DNA from: Thiobacillus sp. UBA3361
Lineage (GTDB): Bacteria > Pseudomonadota > Gammaproteobacteria > Burkholderiales > Thiobacillaceae
Assembly (NCBI GenBank): GCA_002360535.1
Contig: DEQR01000073.1
Span: 1-39,402, forward strand
DNA: 39,402 nucleotides
Direction of reading: 5' to 3'
How positions within the stretch are numbered: position 1 is the first letter of the stretch; every line of letters begins with the position of its first letter. The notes beneath the pieces were generated by a model, which worked only from the letters and a program-made list of their open reading frames with translations, ran no database searches and had not been told where the DNA came from. Below, piece after piece: positions 7,868 through 18,135 of the stretch. The position numbers and the translations under genes were made by a program.

Positions 7868-8830
7868 TTACCGCGAGAAAAAGAGATACCCCGCCGCCAC
7901 CGCCGCCACGAAGCCGGCCGCGTCCGCCACCAGGCCGCCGGCCACGGCGTGGCGCACTCGCCGGATGCCCACCGCGCCGAAGTACACGGCCAGCACGTAG
8001 AAGGTGGTCTCGGTGCTGCCCTGGACGATGCTGGCCAGGCGGCCGGCGAAGCTGTCGGCGCCGTGCATTTGCATGGTTTCGATCATCATGGCCCGGGCAC
8101 CGCTGCCGGACAGGGGCTTCATGAGCATGGTGGGCAGGGCGTCCACCCAGGCCACGTCGCCGCCCAGGGCGGCGACACCGCCGCGCACCGCGTCCATGAA
8201 CACGTCCAGGGCGCCGCTGGCGCGCAGCATGCCGATGGCCACCAGCATGGCCACCAGGTAGGGGATGATGGTGACGGCGATGCCGAAGCCGTCCTTGGCG
8301 CCTTCGATGAAGGCCTCGTAGGCGTTGACCCTCCGCACCAGGGCACCGATCAGGAAGGCGGCGATCACCGCCAGCAGCAGGAAGTTGCTGATCAGGGCGG
8401 ACTGGGGCGCCATGGCCTCCGGCGGCAGGCTCATGAACCAGGTGGCGAGCCCCCCCACCAGCAGGGAGAGGCCGCCCAGCCAGGCGATGAGCACCGCGTC
8501 CAGGCGGATGCGCTGCACCGCGGCGATGAAGGCGAAGCCGGCCAGGGTGGAGCAGTAGGTGGCCATGAGGATGGGGATGAACACATCGGTGGGGTCGGCC
8601 GCGCCCAGCTGCGCCCGGTAGGTGAAGATGGTCACCGGCAGCAGGGTCACCGACGAGGCGTTGAGCACCAGGAACAGGATTTGGGCGTTGCTGGCGGTGT
8701 CCTTGTCCGGGTTCAGTTCCTGAAGTTCCTTCATGGCCTTCAGGCCCATGGGGGTGGCGGCGTTGTCCAGGCCCATCATGTTGGCGGCCATGTTCATGGT
8801 TGCCATTGGGGCCAGGCACAATTTACCCAA
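7868..8830 (-). pseudogene. 5'-truncated second copy of the SpmA-SpmB-type gene
   Basis: The 320-residue frame matches the intact gene at 9999-11237 almost residue for residue from NMAANMMGLDNAATPMGLKA to the GYLFF near the C-terminus, but the first 96 or so residues are missing. Similarity stops abruptly after the codons for TMNMAANMM; upstream is unrelated sequence (MGKLCLAPMA, starting at a TTG). About half of the SpmA-like part is lost, so it is probably non-functional, although the frame stays open and many differences are silent. That pattern suggests either recent truncation or occasional gene conversion. Confidence 0.75.
7883..8800. repeat. 918-bp segmental duplication, copy A
   Basis: This segment aligns without any gap to 10023-10940 at a constant offset of 2140 bp. 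By eye roughly nine bases in ten agree. Similarity ends sharply at 8800/10940 and fades at 7883/10023 near the stop codons. The pair flanks the toxin-antitoxin patch. Confidence 0.85.
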
Positions 8831-8869
8831 TGCCCCTGCCCCTTCATCCGGCCGGGAGTGTTGTTCAGA

Positions 8870-9157
8870 TCAGCCTTCCCGCAACTCCCTCGTATGCCAA
8901 ACCCGGATGACCACCGGCTGGCCGCTTTCATTCAGCCGGTAGCGCAGCACATAGGCTCCCGCTCCGAAGGCGGCGAACAATTCTCTTCGGCCATCTCCCA
9001 GGGGCTTGCCGATCTCCGGAAAACACTCCAGCTGGCGCGCGGCGGCCTGGATGCAGAGAACCGCGTTGCGCGCCGCCAGGGGGTTCTTCCCGGCGAGGAA
9101 ATCGTTGAGGCGCAGGATGTCGATCAGCGCCTCGGGCAGCCAGACTACTCGGGGCAC
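8870..9157 (-). CDS. RelE/ParE-family toxin
   Basis: 95 aa from a GTG at 9157, which overlaps the end of the antitoxin gene by 13 nt as expected for a coupled toxin-antitoxin pair. An upstream ATG at 9193 would add 12 residues read from antitoxin sequence and is less likely. VVWLPEALIDILRLNDFLA is the N-terminal helix pair of ParE/RelE proteins, and YVLRYRLNESGQPVVIRVWH with TRELRE is their C-terminal beta-hairpin ending in the conserved WHTRE-type motif. ParE members poison gyrase and RelE members cut ribosome-bound mRNA; which applies here is not clear. It appears intact. Confidence 0.8.
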   Translation of the reverse strand: MPRVVWLPEALIDILRLNDFLAGKNPLAARNAVLCIQAAARQLECFPEIGKPLGDGRRELFAAFGAGAYVLRYRLNESGQPVVIRVWHTRELREG

Positions 9158-9414
9158 GGTTCCCGGCGCCCATCGGCCAAGGCGTCGAGCCATTGCATGA
9201 CCCGCTCCTGAGGGATGGCCTGCCCGGTTTCCTGGTAGCGCGCCCAGCGGGCCTCGTCTTCCCGTCGTTCCCTCAGGGCGGTTTCTTCCCGTTCCAGGAA
9301 CTCGATCAGTGCAGTCTTAATGACCCAATGGGGCGAGCGGTCAAGACCCAAGGCGACGTTATTCAAACGCTCCCGGGTTGCGTCATCCAGTTTGATTCCC
9401 ATGGTTGAGGGCAT
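9145..9414 (-). CDS. Ribbon-helix-helix (CopG/ParD-type) antitoxin
   Basis: 89 aa. The N-terminal GIKLDDATRERLNNVALGL followed by SPHWVIKTALIEFLERE is a ribbon-helix-helix DNA-binding fold. The charged C-terminal half should wrap the toxin. A GGGAG site precedes the ATG at 9414. The next gene, a ParE/RelE-like toxin, overlaps the stop codon. An upstream dyad and promoter fit autorepression by the antitoxin or the complex. Neighbouring copies of a duplicated segment suggest the module sits in a rearranged patch. Confidence 0.8.
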   Translation of the reverse strand: MPSTMGIKLDDATRERLNNVALGLDRSPHWVIKTALIEFLEREETALRERREDEARWARYQETGQAIPQERVMQWLDALADGRREPCPE

Positions 9415-9426
9415 GAGAGCTCCCGT

Positions 9427-9475
9427 GGTTGCGATTAGTGCAACCGATTATTCCCGCCCCGAGGGTGTAGGTCAA
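9427..9475 (-). promoter_or_regulatory. Promoter and operator of the toxin-antitoxin operon
   Basis: Minus strand: -35 TTGACC (9470-9475), 17-bp spacer, -10 AATAAT (9447-9452). Immediately downstream is a dyad GGTTGC-N7-GCAACC (9427-9445) covering the expected transcription start, the usual place for an antitoxin operator. The antitoxin ATG follows 12 nt later. Confidence 0.6.
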
Positions 9476-9485
9476 AGGGTCAAGC

Positions 9486-9734
9486 TCAACTCCCCCACAC
9501 CTTCCCCAACAGGTATTCACGTCCTCTTGGCCACCTTCCCCCAACAAACTCAGGCAGACCCAGCGCGGCAGCAGGGGGCAGGATGCGCAGTTCCGGAATG
9601 GCGGGCGCCTCCAGCAAATCCCGGTCAGCGCTCACCAGCAGGGCCGCCCGGGCGGCCAGGGCGGTGTGGATGAATTTGTCATCACCCGGATCGCGGCTGT
9701 GGGTTTGCGCGGCGATGATCGCCGGAATGTCCAC
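9486..9734 (-). pseudogene. C-terminal remnant of a PIN-domain toxin
   Basis: The frame SRDPGDDKFIHTALAARAAL then LVSADRDLLEA is the C-terminal half of PIN-domain proteins, carrying the conserved acidic DDKF and DRDLL motifs of these VapC-like RNases. The N-terminal half with the first catalytic Asp is missing: upstream the frame runs into unrelated sequence and a small ORF. The recognisable part begins at about 9760. It is probably a decayed toxin. Confidence 0.6.
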
Positions 9735-9783
9735 CCAGATCGCGGCGGCATTCAGGTCGTGGAGCTCGCAGCGGCGCGGGCAA

Positions 9784-9927
9784 TCAGCTCTCGTCCGCCA
9801 GCAGCGTGTCCAGTTTCTCCTGCGTCAATACAGCCAGCGCGGCCTGAGCGGCGGCCTCGGCCAGGGTATGCCGCAGGCGGTCGGCGTAGATCGTCCGCAT
9901 GGCCTCGTCGGCGGTCATGGTGATCAT
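9784..9927 (-). CDS. Small 47-aa protein, possible antitoxin remnant
   Basis: MITMTADEAMRTIY then an Ala/Leu-rich helix, ending LDTLLADES. An AGGGAAGAG site stands just before the ATG at 9927. Its position directly upstream of the PIN remnant is where the antitoxin of a PIN-toxin pair would lie, but I do not recognise the family. It is short and helical and may be a fragment. Confidence 0.35.
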   Translation of the reverse strand: MITMTADEAMRTIYADRLRHTLAEAAAQAALAVLTQEKLDTLLADES

Positions 9928-9998
9928 CCGCTCTTCCCTAATATGAATTCGATAAGCTCAATTTGGGCAAATCGCGTGATTCGATCGAGCCGCGCGAA

Positions 9999-11237
9999 TC
10001 AACCCGAAATACTGCCAAAGAACAGATACCCCGCCCCCACCGCCGCCGCGAACCCGGCCGCGTCGGCCACCAGACCGCCGGCCACGGCGTGGCGCACGCG
10101 CTTGATGCCCACCGAGCCGAAATAGACCGCCAGCACGTAGAAGGTGGTCTCGGTGCTGCCCTGGACGATGCTGGCCAGGCGGCCGGCGAAGCTGTCGGCG
10201 CCGTGCAATTGCATGGTCTCGATCATCATGGCCCGTGCGCCGCTGCCGGACAGTGGCTTCATGAGCATGGTGGGCACCCCGTCCACCCAGCGGGTGTCAG
10301 CCCCCAGGGCGGCGACGCCGGCGCGCACCGCGTCCATGAACACGTCCAGGGCGCCGCTGGCGCGCAGCAGGCCGATGGCCACCAGCATGGCCACCAGATA
10401 CGGGATGATGGTGACGGCGATGCCGAAGCCGTCCTTGGCGCCTTCGATGAAGGCCTCGTAGGCATTGACTTTTTTCACCAGGGCGCCCAGCAGGAAAGTG
10501 GCGATCACCGCCAGCAACAGGAAGTTGCTGACCAGGGAGGAGCGGGGCGCCATGGCCTCCGGCGGCAGGCTCATGAACCAGGTGGCCAGACCGCCCACCA
10601 GCAGGGTGAGGCCGGCGATCCAGCCCACCAGAACCGCGTCCAGGCGGATGCGCTGCACCGTGGCGATGAAGGCGAAACCGGCGAGCGTCGAGCAGTAGGT
10701 GGCCATCAGGATGGGGATGAACACGTCCGTGGGGTCGGCCGCGCCCAGTTGCGCCCGGTAGGTGAAGATGGTCACCGGCAGCAGGGTCACCGACGAGGCG
10801 TTGAGCACCAGGAACAGGATTTGCGCGTTGCTGGCGGTGTCCTTGTCCGGGTTCAGCTCCTGCAATTCCTTCATGGCCTTCAGGCCCATGGGGGTGGCGG
10901 CGTTGTCCAGGCCCATCATGTTGGCAGCCATGTTCATGGTGATGGAGCCCAGGGCGGGGTGGCCACGCGGCACGTCGGGGAACAGGCGGGCGAACAGCGG
11001 GCCGAGGATGCGCGCCAGGATGTCCAGGAAGCCGGCCCGCTCGCCGATCTTCATGATGCCCAGCCACAGGCACATGACGCCGGTGAGGCCCAGGGCGATC
11101 TCGAAGGCGGTCTTGGCGTTGTCGAAGCCGGCCTTCATGAGGGCGGCGAAGATGTCCGCCTGGCCGGCGATGAGGTATTGCCAGCAGGCGGCGGTGAAGG
11201 CCACCAGAAAGAAACCGACCCAGATGAGGTTGAGCAT
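9999..11237 (-). CDS. SpmA-SpmB-type nucleoside-recognition (Gate) domain membrane protein
   Basis: 412 aa, highly hydrophobic with about ten membrane segments. The N-terminal half (FDNAKTAFEIALGLTGVMC, NMMGLDNAATPMGLKAM) is SpmA-like; the C-terminal half (EGAKDGFGIAVTIIPYLVAM, GSGARAMMIETM) is SpmB-like. In Bacillus spmA and spmB are separate spore-maturation genes; non-sporulating proteobacteria often carry one fused gene of unknown function, as here. The ATG at 11237 lacks a Shine-Dalgarno sequence: a heptad-repeat element ends 5 nt before it. A small dyad, TGATTCG-N11-CGAATCA (9977-10001), overlaps the stop. Transport of a small molecule is inferred only. Confidence 0.8.
   Translation of the reverse strand: MLNLIWVGFFLVAFTAACWQYLIAGQADIFAALMKAGFDNAKTAFEIALGLTGVMCLWLGIMKIGERAGFLDILARILGPLFARLFPDVPRGHPALGSITMNMAANMMGLDNAATPMGLKAMKELQELNPDKDTASNAQILFLVLNASSVTLLPVTIFTYRAQLGAADPTDVFIPILMATYCSTLAGFAFIATVQRIRLDAVLVGWIAGLTLLVGGLATWFMSLPPEAMAPRSSLVSNFLLLAVIATFLLGALVKKVNAYEAFIEGAKDGFGIAVTIIPYLVAMLVAIGLLRASGALDVFMDAVRAGVAALGADTRWVDGVPTMLMKPLSGSGARAMMIETMQLHGADSFAGRLASIVQGSTETTFYVLAVYFGSVGIKRVRHAVAGGLVADAAGFAAAVGAGYLFFGSISG
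10023..10940. repeat. 918-bp segmental duplication, copy B (inside intact gene)
   Basis: Counterpart of 7883-8800, with no insertion or deletion between the copies. It lies wholly within the intact SpmA-SpmB-type gene, which is therefore the likely parent. Confidence 0.85.
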
Positions 11238-11363
<126 letters not shown>

Positions 11364-12263
11364 TCACAACCCCCCCAGCCACAACAGCCCCAGTACTGCC
11401 ACCCACAACAGCGCCACCCGCCAGATCAGGGCCACGGCGCCGTCCATGTATTCCGGCGTGGCCGGCTCGCCCTCCCCCAACTCGGGCCGTTCCAGGGTCT
11501 CGCCCGCCACCTGCAGGGGGCCGCCCAGGCGCACGCCCAGGGCGCCGGCGGCCGAGGCCAGCAGCACGCCTTCGTTGAGGTCTTCCCACTCCATGGCCTG
11601 GGTGCGCCAGCCGTACATGGCGTCCTCGAAGTTGCCAACGATGGCGAAACCGAAGGCCGCGACACGCACCGGCAGCCAGTCCATGAGGCGAAGGGCACTG
11701 CCCATGTATTCGGCAAAGGCCGGTTCCCCCCGCCAGCGCCGGTAGCACAAGTGGGTCAGGCGATACAGCACGGCGCCAAACACGCCCAGCAGCGCGAACC
11801 AGAAGATCATGCCCAGCAGCCGGGTCACGGCCAGACGCAGCAACTCCTCGATGGTGATCCGCGACAGGGCGCTTTCATCCGCCTCGTCGGTCTCATTCAC
11901 CCCCCATTCGGCCAGCAGTTCCCTGGCGCGGGGCAGGTTCCCTTCCTTGAGGGCGCGGGCGATGGAGGCGCAGGTGAAGGTGATGCCCTTGAAGCCGGTG
12001 GCCAGGTAGAGCACGGCCACGCTCCAGGCCCAGGCGAAGACCACATGCAGGCCTTCCAGCAGGGCACCGGCCAGGGCCACCGCGGCGGCCGGCAGCAAGG
12101 CGCCCAGCCCCCAGGCGAGCAGCCAATGCCGGCTGGGCCCTGCGCCGGCGCGTAGGACCAGCCAGTCGCTCCAGCGGCTGAATTGCGTGTCGAACAGCAG
12201 CGGGCCGCGCAGCGGGCGGTATTGCTCCCAGAGCAGTGCGGCGATGATGGACAGCAGGGTCAT
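11364..12263 (-). CDS. CobD/CbiB (AmpE-like) family membrane protein
   Basis: 299 aa. MTLLSIIAALLWEQYRPL at the N-terminus, VAVLYLATGFKGITF, ALKEGNLPRARELLAEWGVN and VTRLLGMIFWFALLGVFGAV match the CobD/CbiB family as found in betaproteobacteria, with several membrane segments. Classical CbiB makes adenosylcobinamide phosphate, while AmpE is a related signalling modulator; no other cobalamin biosynthesis gene is adjacent, so either role is open. It overlaps the upstream GyrI-like gene by 4 nt (ATGA), implying coupled translation, and is followed by heptad element 1. Confidence 0.7.
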   Translation of the reverse strand: MTLLSIIAALLWEQYRPLRGPLLFDTQFSRWSDWLVLRAGAGPSRHWLLAWGLGALLPAAAVALAGALLEGLHVVFAWAWSVAVLYLATGFKGITFTCASIARALKEGNLPRARELLAEWGVNETDEADESALSRITIEELLRLAVTRLLGMIFWFALLGVFGAVLYRLTHLCYRRWRGEPAFAEYMGSALRLMDWLPVRVAAFGFAIVGNFEDAMYGWRTQAMEWEDLNEGVLLASAAGALGVRLGGPLQVAGETLERPELGEGEPATPEYMDGAVALIWRVALLWVAVLGLLWLGGL

Positions 12264-12832
12264 GGTGTGTCCCTCCGTGGCGAATCGGGCTCGAGGTCCA
12301 TTTCCACCGTCAATTCACCCATTTTGTAGATGCTGTCGGCCGCTTCATAGATCTCCACGGTCGGCATGACGATGCCCCTGTTGCGCGCCTGCAAATAGCT
12401 GTCCAGGGCCTGGTAGGCGCGGCTGGGGGCGAGCAGGATGGCCGCCCGCACGTGGGTGGCCAGCACCGGCCGGTGGGGGATTTCCGCCTTCAGCAGCGGC
12501 GCGGCGGGCCGGGCGCCCGCGGGGATCAGGTAGCCGGTGCGCGCCCGGCGGGCACCCTTGGCGACGACGTCCGGGTTGGAATAGAGCACGGTGATGGCGT
12601 CACCGGCCTCGATGCCGGCCTTGTTCAACTCGTGCAGCACCTGTGCCTGGACCTTGGGCAGCTTGGCATAGTCGCCGGTGTGCTCCAGATAGGCGTAGGT
12701 GTAAGGGCCGCGCGACTGTTCGCGAATCTCGACCGGCGAGAAACCGCCCCACCAGGCATAGACGGCGACCAGGGGCAGCAGGAAGGCCAGCAGGAAGGGA
12801 AGGAATTTCTTGTGTTTCACGTGTGTCCACAC
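12260..12832 (-). CDS. Membrane-anchored GyrI-like small-molecule-binding domain protein
   Basis: 190 aa from a GTG at 12832, with a second GTG at 12820. Residues about 10-27 (FLPFLLAFLLPLVAVYAWW) form a membrane anchor. The rest resembles the GyrI/AraC effector-binding fold: RGPYTYAYLEHTGDYAKLPK, a region ending AITVLYSNPD, and a C-terminal MPTVEIYEAADS. GyrI-like domains bind small ligands or act as hydrolases. It overlaps the CobD-like gene by 4 nt, so the two form an operon and may work together. No strong ribosome-binding site is visible. Confidence 0.6.
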   Translation of the reverse strand: MWTHVKHKKFLPFLLAFLLPLVAVYAWWGGFSPVEIREQSRGPYTYAYLEHTGDYAKLPKVQAQVLHELNKAGIEAGDAITVLYSNPDVVAKGARRARTGYLIPAGARPAAPLLKAEIPHRPVLATHVRAAILLAPSRAYQALDSYLQARNRGIVMPTVEIYEAADSIYKMGELTVEMDLEPDSPRRDTP

Positions 12833-12890
12833 GATGAGTGGGCAGTCCGACAGGGCCGAAGATACTACATCAGCATCATCGACTGCTTTC

Positions 12891-12896
12891 TATACT
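12891..12896 (+). promoter_or_regulatory. Possible -10 element for the metallo-hydrolase gene
   Basis: TATACT lies 36 nt before the ATG at 12932 in the divergent gap. I see no good -35 at 16-18 bp, so the call is weak. Confidence 0.3.
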
Positions 12897-12931
12897 CGCC
12901 TGGTCTTTTGGATACGCACAGAGGAGACGCC

Positions 12932-13900
12932 ATGCGCGCGCTCATTTTCATGTTTTTCGCCGTCCTGTCCTGGATGTCGGCTCCGGCGGTCCAGGCGGCT
13001 CCCAATTACCCACCCCCCGGCGTGTCGGTCAAGGCGATACGCCTGTCCGGACACAGCTATTACGTACCCGGCTTGTCGGGGGCCGCTTCGCCGGAGAACG
13101 AGGGCTTCATGTCCAACGCCGGCTTCGTGGTCACACCGGCCGGGGTGGTGGTGTTCGATACCCTGGGCACGCCCACCCTGGCCCGGGCGATGCTGGACGA
13201 GATACGCAAGGTCACCGATGCGCCAATCCGGCGGGTGATCGTCAGCCACTACCATGCCGACCACTACTACGGCATCCAGGTGTTCAAGGATGCCGGCGCC
13301 GAAATCTGGGCGCATCGGGGCGGCAAGGGCACCATCCACACCGACGCGGCGCGGGAGCGCTTCGAGCAGCGCAAGGACGTCCTGAAGCCCTGGGTGTCGG
13401 ATGCCTTGCAGCGCTTTTACGAGGCCGACCTTTGGCTGGACGGCGACACCGATTTCGAACTGGGCGGGTTGCATTTCCGCCTGCGCCACGTGGGCCCGGC
13501 ACATTCGGCGGAAGACATGGCCATGCTGGTGGCCGAGGACGGCGTGCTCTACGCCGGCGACCTGGTGTTCAAGGGCCGCGTGCCCTTCGTCGGCGATGCC
13601 GATTCCAAGCTCTGGCTGGCGGCCCTGGACAAACTGCTGGCCCTGGAACCGATGATACTGGTGCCCGGCCACGGCGCCGCCTCGGATACACCGCGGGACG
13701 ACCTGATCCTGACCCGCGACTACCTGCGCTTCCTGCGCGCCGAGATGGGCAAGGCGGTGGCCGAGTTGGTCCCCTTCGACGAGGCCTACGCGGCCACCGA
13801 CTGGTCCCGCTACGAAAACATGCCCGCCTTCCCCGAGGCCAACCGGCGCAACGCCTACAACACCTACATCCTGATGGAACGGGAGAGCCTGGGAAAATAG
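12932..13900 (+). CDS. Periplasmic metallo-beta-lactamase-fold hydrolase
   Basis: 322 aa. The ATG at 12932 follows GAGGAG and opens a signal peptide (MRALIFMFFAVLSWMSAPAV ending VQA). The zinc ligands of the fold are all present: HYHADH (His106, His108, Asp110, His111), the histidine in GPAHSAEDM, the bridging aspartate in LYAGDLVF, and the histidine of VPGHG. This set suits two metals. The family includes lactonases, thiolesterases and beta-lactamase-like enzymes, also quinoprotein-linked exported hydrolases; which substrate applies is not readable. Divergent from the GyrI-like gene and convergent with truC. Confidence 0.8.
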   Translation: MRALIFMFFAVLSWMSAPAVQAAPNYPPPGVSVKAIRLSGHSYYVPGLSGAASPENEGFMSNAGFVVTPAGVVVFDTLGTPTLARAMLDEIRKVTDAPIRRVIVSHYHADHYYGIQVFKDAGAEIWAHRGGKGTIHTDAARERFEQRKDVLKPWVSDALQRFYEADLWLDGDTDFELGGLHFRLRHVGPAHSAEDMAMLVAEDGVLYAGDLVFKGRVPFVGDADSKLWLAALDKLLALEPMILVPGHGAASDTPRDDLILTRDYLRFLRAEMGKAVAELVPFDEAYAATDWSRYENMPAFPEANRRNAYNTYILMERESLGK

Positions 13901-13946
13901 GGCCTGTTCATACTACTTCCACCCCTGCGCCGGAATGGCGGGGCGG

Positions 13947-14690
13947 TCAGGCCCGCACGCTCCAATGGACGGGGACCGCCCCCGTCCACCCCATCTTTTC
14001 CAGCAGGTCACCGAATTCACACGCCAGCGGCGCGACAAGCCGCATCTCGCTCCCTTCCGCCGGATGCCGGAAGGCCATCTCCACGCAGGCCAGCCACAGC
14101 CGTTCGTGGCCGCACAACTCGGCAAACAGCCGGTTGTGCCGGCCCTTGCCGTAGGTGGCGTCGCCGATGATCGGATGGGCGATGTGCTTCAGATGGCGGC
14201 GCAACTGATGGCGCCGGCCGGTCAGCGGTTCCAACGCCAATAAAGCATAGCGACTGCTCGGATAGCGATCCACGCGGTATGGCAATTCAGCCGTGGCCAA
14301 CCGTAGGTAACGGGTGACGGCATCCTGGGGCTCTGGATTGGCTACCGGCGCGTAAGGGTCGTGCACCGGGGCCAGCGGATGGTCGATCACGCCCGACTCC
14401 TCCGGCCAGCCGCGCACCACCGCCAGGTAGGTCTTGGCCACCTCTCCGGCCTCGAACTGCCGGTTGAGCCGGCGCAGGCTGTCCGCGTCCAGGGCGAACA
14501 GCAGCAGGCCTGAAGTCCCACGATCGAGCCGATGCGCCGGCCAGACCGGCTGGCCGATCTGGTCGCGCAACTGTTGCACCGCGAAACGGGTCTCCTGGCG
14601 GGCGATGGGGGAACGATGCACCAGCAGGCCGGCGGGCTTGTGGATGGCGACGATGTGGTCGTCGCGGTAGAGGATGGGCAGGGCTTCGAT
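13947..14690 (-). CDS. truC: tRNA pseudouridine(65) synthase TruC, non-canonical start
   Basis: RluA-type pseudouridine synthase. The catalytic aspartate lies in AHRLDRGTSGLLLF; PLTGRRHQLRRHLKHIAHPI and GDATYGKGRHNR are typical of TruC, which modifies U65 of certain tRNAs. The conserved N-terminus LPILYRDDHIVAIHKPAGLL is present in frame upstream of the first GTG (14621), but no ATG, GTG or TTG occurs between it and the in-frame TAG at 14714. I place the start at ATC 14690 because CAGGA stands 7 nt before it; ATT 14708 or CTG 14681 are alternatives. Starting at 14621 would delete the first strands of the fold. The gene follows ygiQ closely. Confidence 0.75.
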   Translation of the reverse strand: MEALPILYRDDHIVAIHKPAGLLVHRSPIARQETRFAVQQLRDQIGQPVWPAHRLDRGTSGLLLFALDADSLRRLNRQFEAGEVAKTYLAVVRGWPEESGVIDHPLAPVHDPYAPVANPEPQDAVTRYLRLATAELPYRVDRYPSSRYALLALEPLTGRRHQLRRHLKHIAHPIIGDATYGKGRHNRLFAELCGHERLWLACVEMAFRHPAEGSEMRLVAPLACEFGDLLEKMGWTGAVPVHWSVRA

Positions 14691-14730
14691 GCTAGGGTCC
14701 TGAGTAATGGGCTACGGCCGCGGCCGGCCT

Positions 14731-16959
<2,229 letters not shown>

Positions 16960-16982
16960 CCGCGAACCCCGACAGACCGCTT

Positions 16983-18068
16983 ATGAAAGAACTCGCCGAA
17001 CGCTTCGGGATCGCCTTCCTGGGCGAAACCTGGATTCTGCAAATTTTCACCGTGGTCCTCGTGGTGGTGGCCCTGAACCTGTTCGTGGGTTTCCTGCTAC
17101 GCCGGGCGGAGCGCATCGCGGGCACCACCAGCAACGTGTGGGACGACGCCCTGATCCGCGCCGCCCGGCGCCCCCTGGGGGCCATGCTGTGGATCATCGG
17201 CCTGGCCTATGCCGCCGACGAGGCGCGCCTGGATGCGGGCCTGGAGGTCTTCCGCTTCACCGCGCCCATGCGGGACGTAGGCGTGGTGCTGTGCCTGTCC
17301 TGGTTCCTGCTGCGCCTGATCCGCAACGTATCTCTCAACGTCATCCACATGCAGGAAGCGCTCGGCGAGACGGTGGACCACACCACCGTCGATGCCATCA
17401 GCAAGCTGCTGCGCATCACGGTGCTGGTCATCGCCGGCCTGGTGATCATGCAGCACCTGGGCTTCAGCATCACCGGCCTGCTCACCTTCGGCGGCATCGG
17501 CGGCATCGCCGTGGGTTTCGCCGCCAAGGACATCCTGGCCAATTTCTTCGGCGGCCTGACCATCTACCTGGACCGACCCTTCGCCGTGGGGGAATGGATC
17601 CGCTCGCCGGACAAGGAGATCGAGGGCACGGTGGAGTACATCGGCTGGCGCCACACACGGGTACGGGCCTTCAACAAGAACCCCATCTACGTGCCCAACG
17701 CCCTGTTCACCACCATCGTGGTGGAAAACCCCAGCCGCATGACCAACCGGCGCATCAAGGAGACCATCGGCATCCGCTACGCCGACGTGGCGAAGATGGC
17801 GCCCATCGTCGCCGACGTGAAGGCCATGCTGCGCGAGCACCCCGAGATCGATACCGACAAGACCCTGATCGTCAACTTCAACACCTTCGGCCCCTCCTCC
17901 CTGGACTTCTTCATCTACACCTTCACCAAGACCACCGAGTGGGTGCGCTACCACGAGATCAAGCAGGACGTGCTGCTGAAGGTCGCCGGGATCATCGCCC
18001 GGCACGGTGCCGAGATCGCCTTCCCCACCCGGACGCTGCACATCGAGACCGAGGCGGCGGAGAAGTAA
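16983..18068 (+). CDS. MscS-family mechanosensitive ion channel
   Basis: 361 aa. About four N-terminal membrane segments precede the pore region GLLTFGGIGGIAVGFAAKDI, the glycine/alanine-rich helix lining MscS-type pores, followed by LANFFGGLTIYLDRPFAVGE and the cytoplasmic beta domain (VEYIGWRHTRVRAFN, IYVPNALF). The C-terminal vestibule part ends in a short acidic tail. It should open on membrane tension and release solutes during osmotic downshock. Its length is close to small MscS/YnaI-like relatives. The gap to the next gene (18069-18135) has no strong signal. Confidence 0.9.
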   Translation: MKELAERFGIAFLGETWILQIFTVVLVVVALNLFVGFLLRRAERIAGTTSNVWDDALIRAARRPLGAMLWIIGLAYAADEARLDAGLEVFRFTAPMRDVGVVLCLSWFLLRLIRNVSLNVIHMQEALGETVDHTTVDAISKLLRITVLVIAGLVIMQHLGFSITGLLTFGGIGGIAVGFAAKDILANFFGGLTIYLDRPFAVGEWIRSPDKEIEGTVEYIGWRHTRVRAFNKNPIYVPNALFTTIVVENPSRMTNRRIKETIGIRYADVAKMAPIVADVKAMLREHPEIDTDKTLIVNFNTFGPSSLDFFIYTFTKTTEWVRYHEIKQDVLLKVAGIIARHGAEIAFPTRTLHIETEAAEK

Positions 18069-18135
18069 TGCGGCGCGGCTCAAGACTTGAACCCCGCGGC
18101 CGATAACGCGGCCAGGCAAACCAACCGGACCGCCG

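Noticed and set aside
9158..9193. Longer form of the ParE-like toxin from ATG 9193
   Set aside because: The extra residues are read from antitoxin codons and do not match the family; GTG 9157 gives the usual length.
7769..9211. Long His/Gln/Gly-rich plus-strand frame opposite the Gate-domain copies (also 9963-11333)
   Set aside because: Repeats because the underlying gene is duplicated; composition is that of an antisense shadow.
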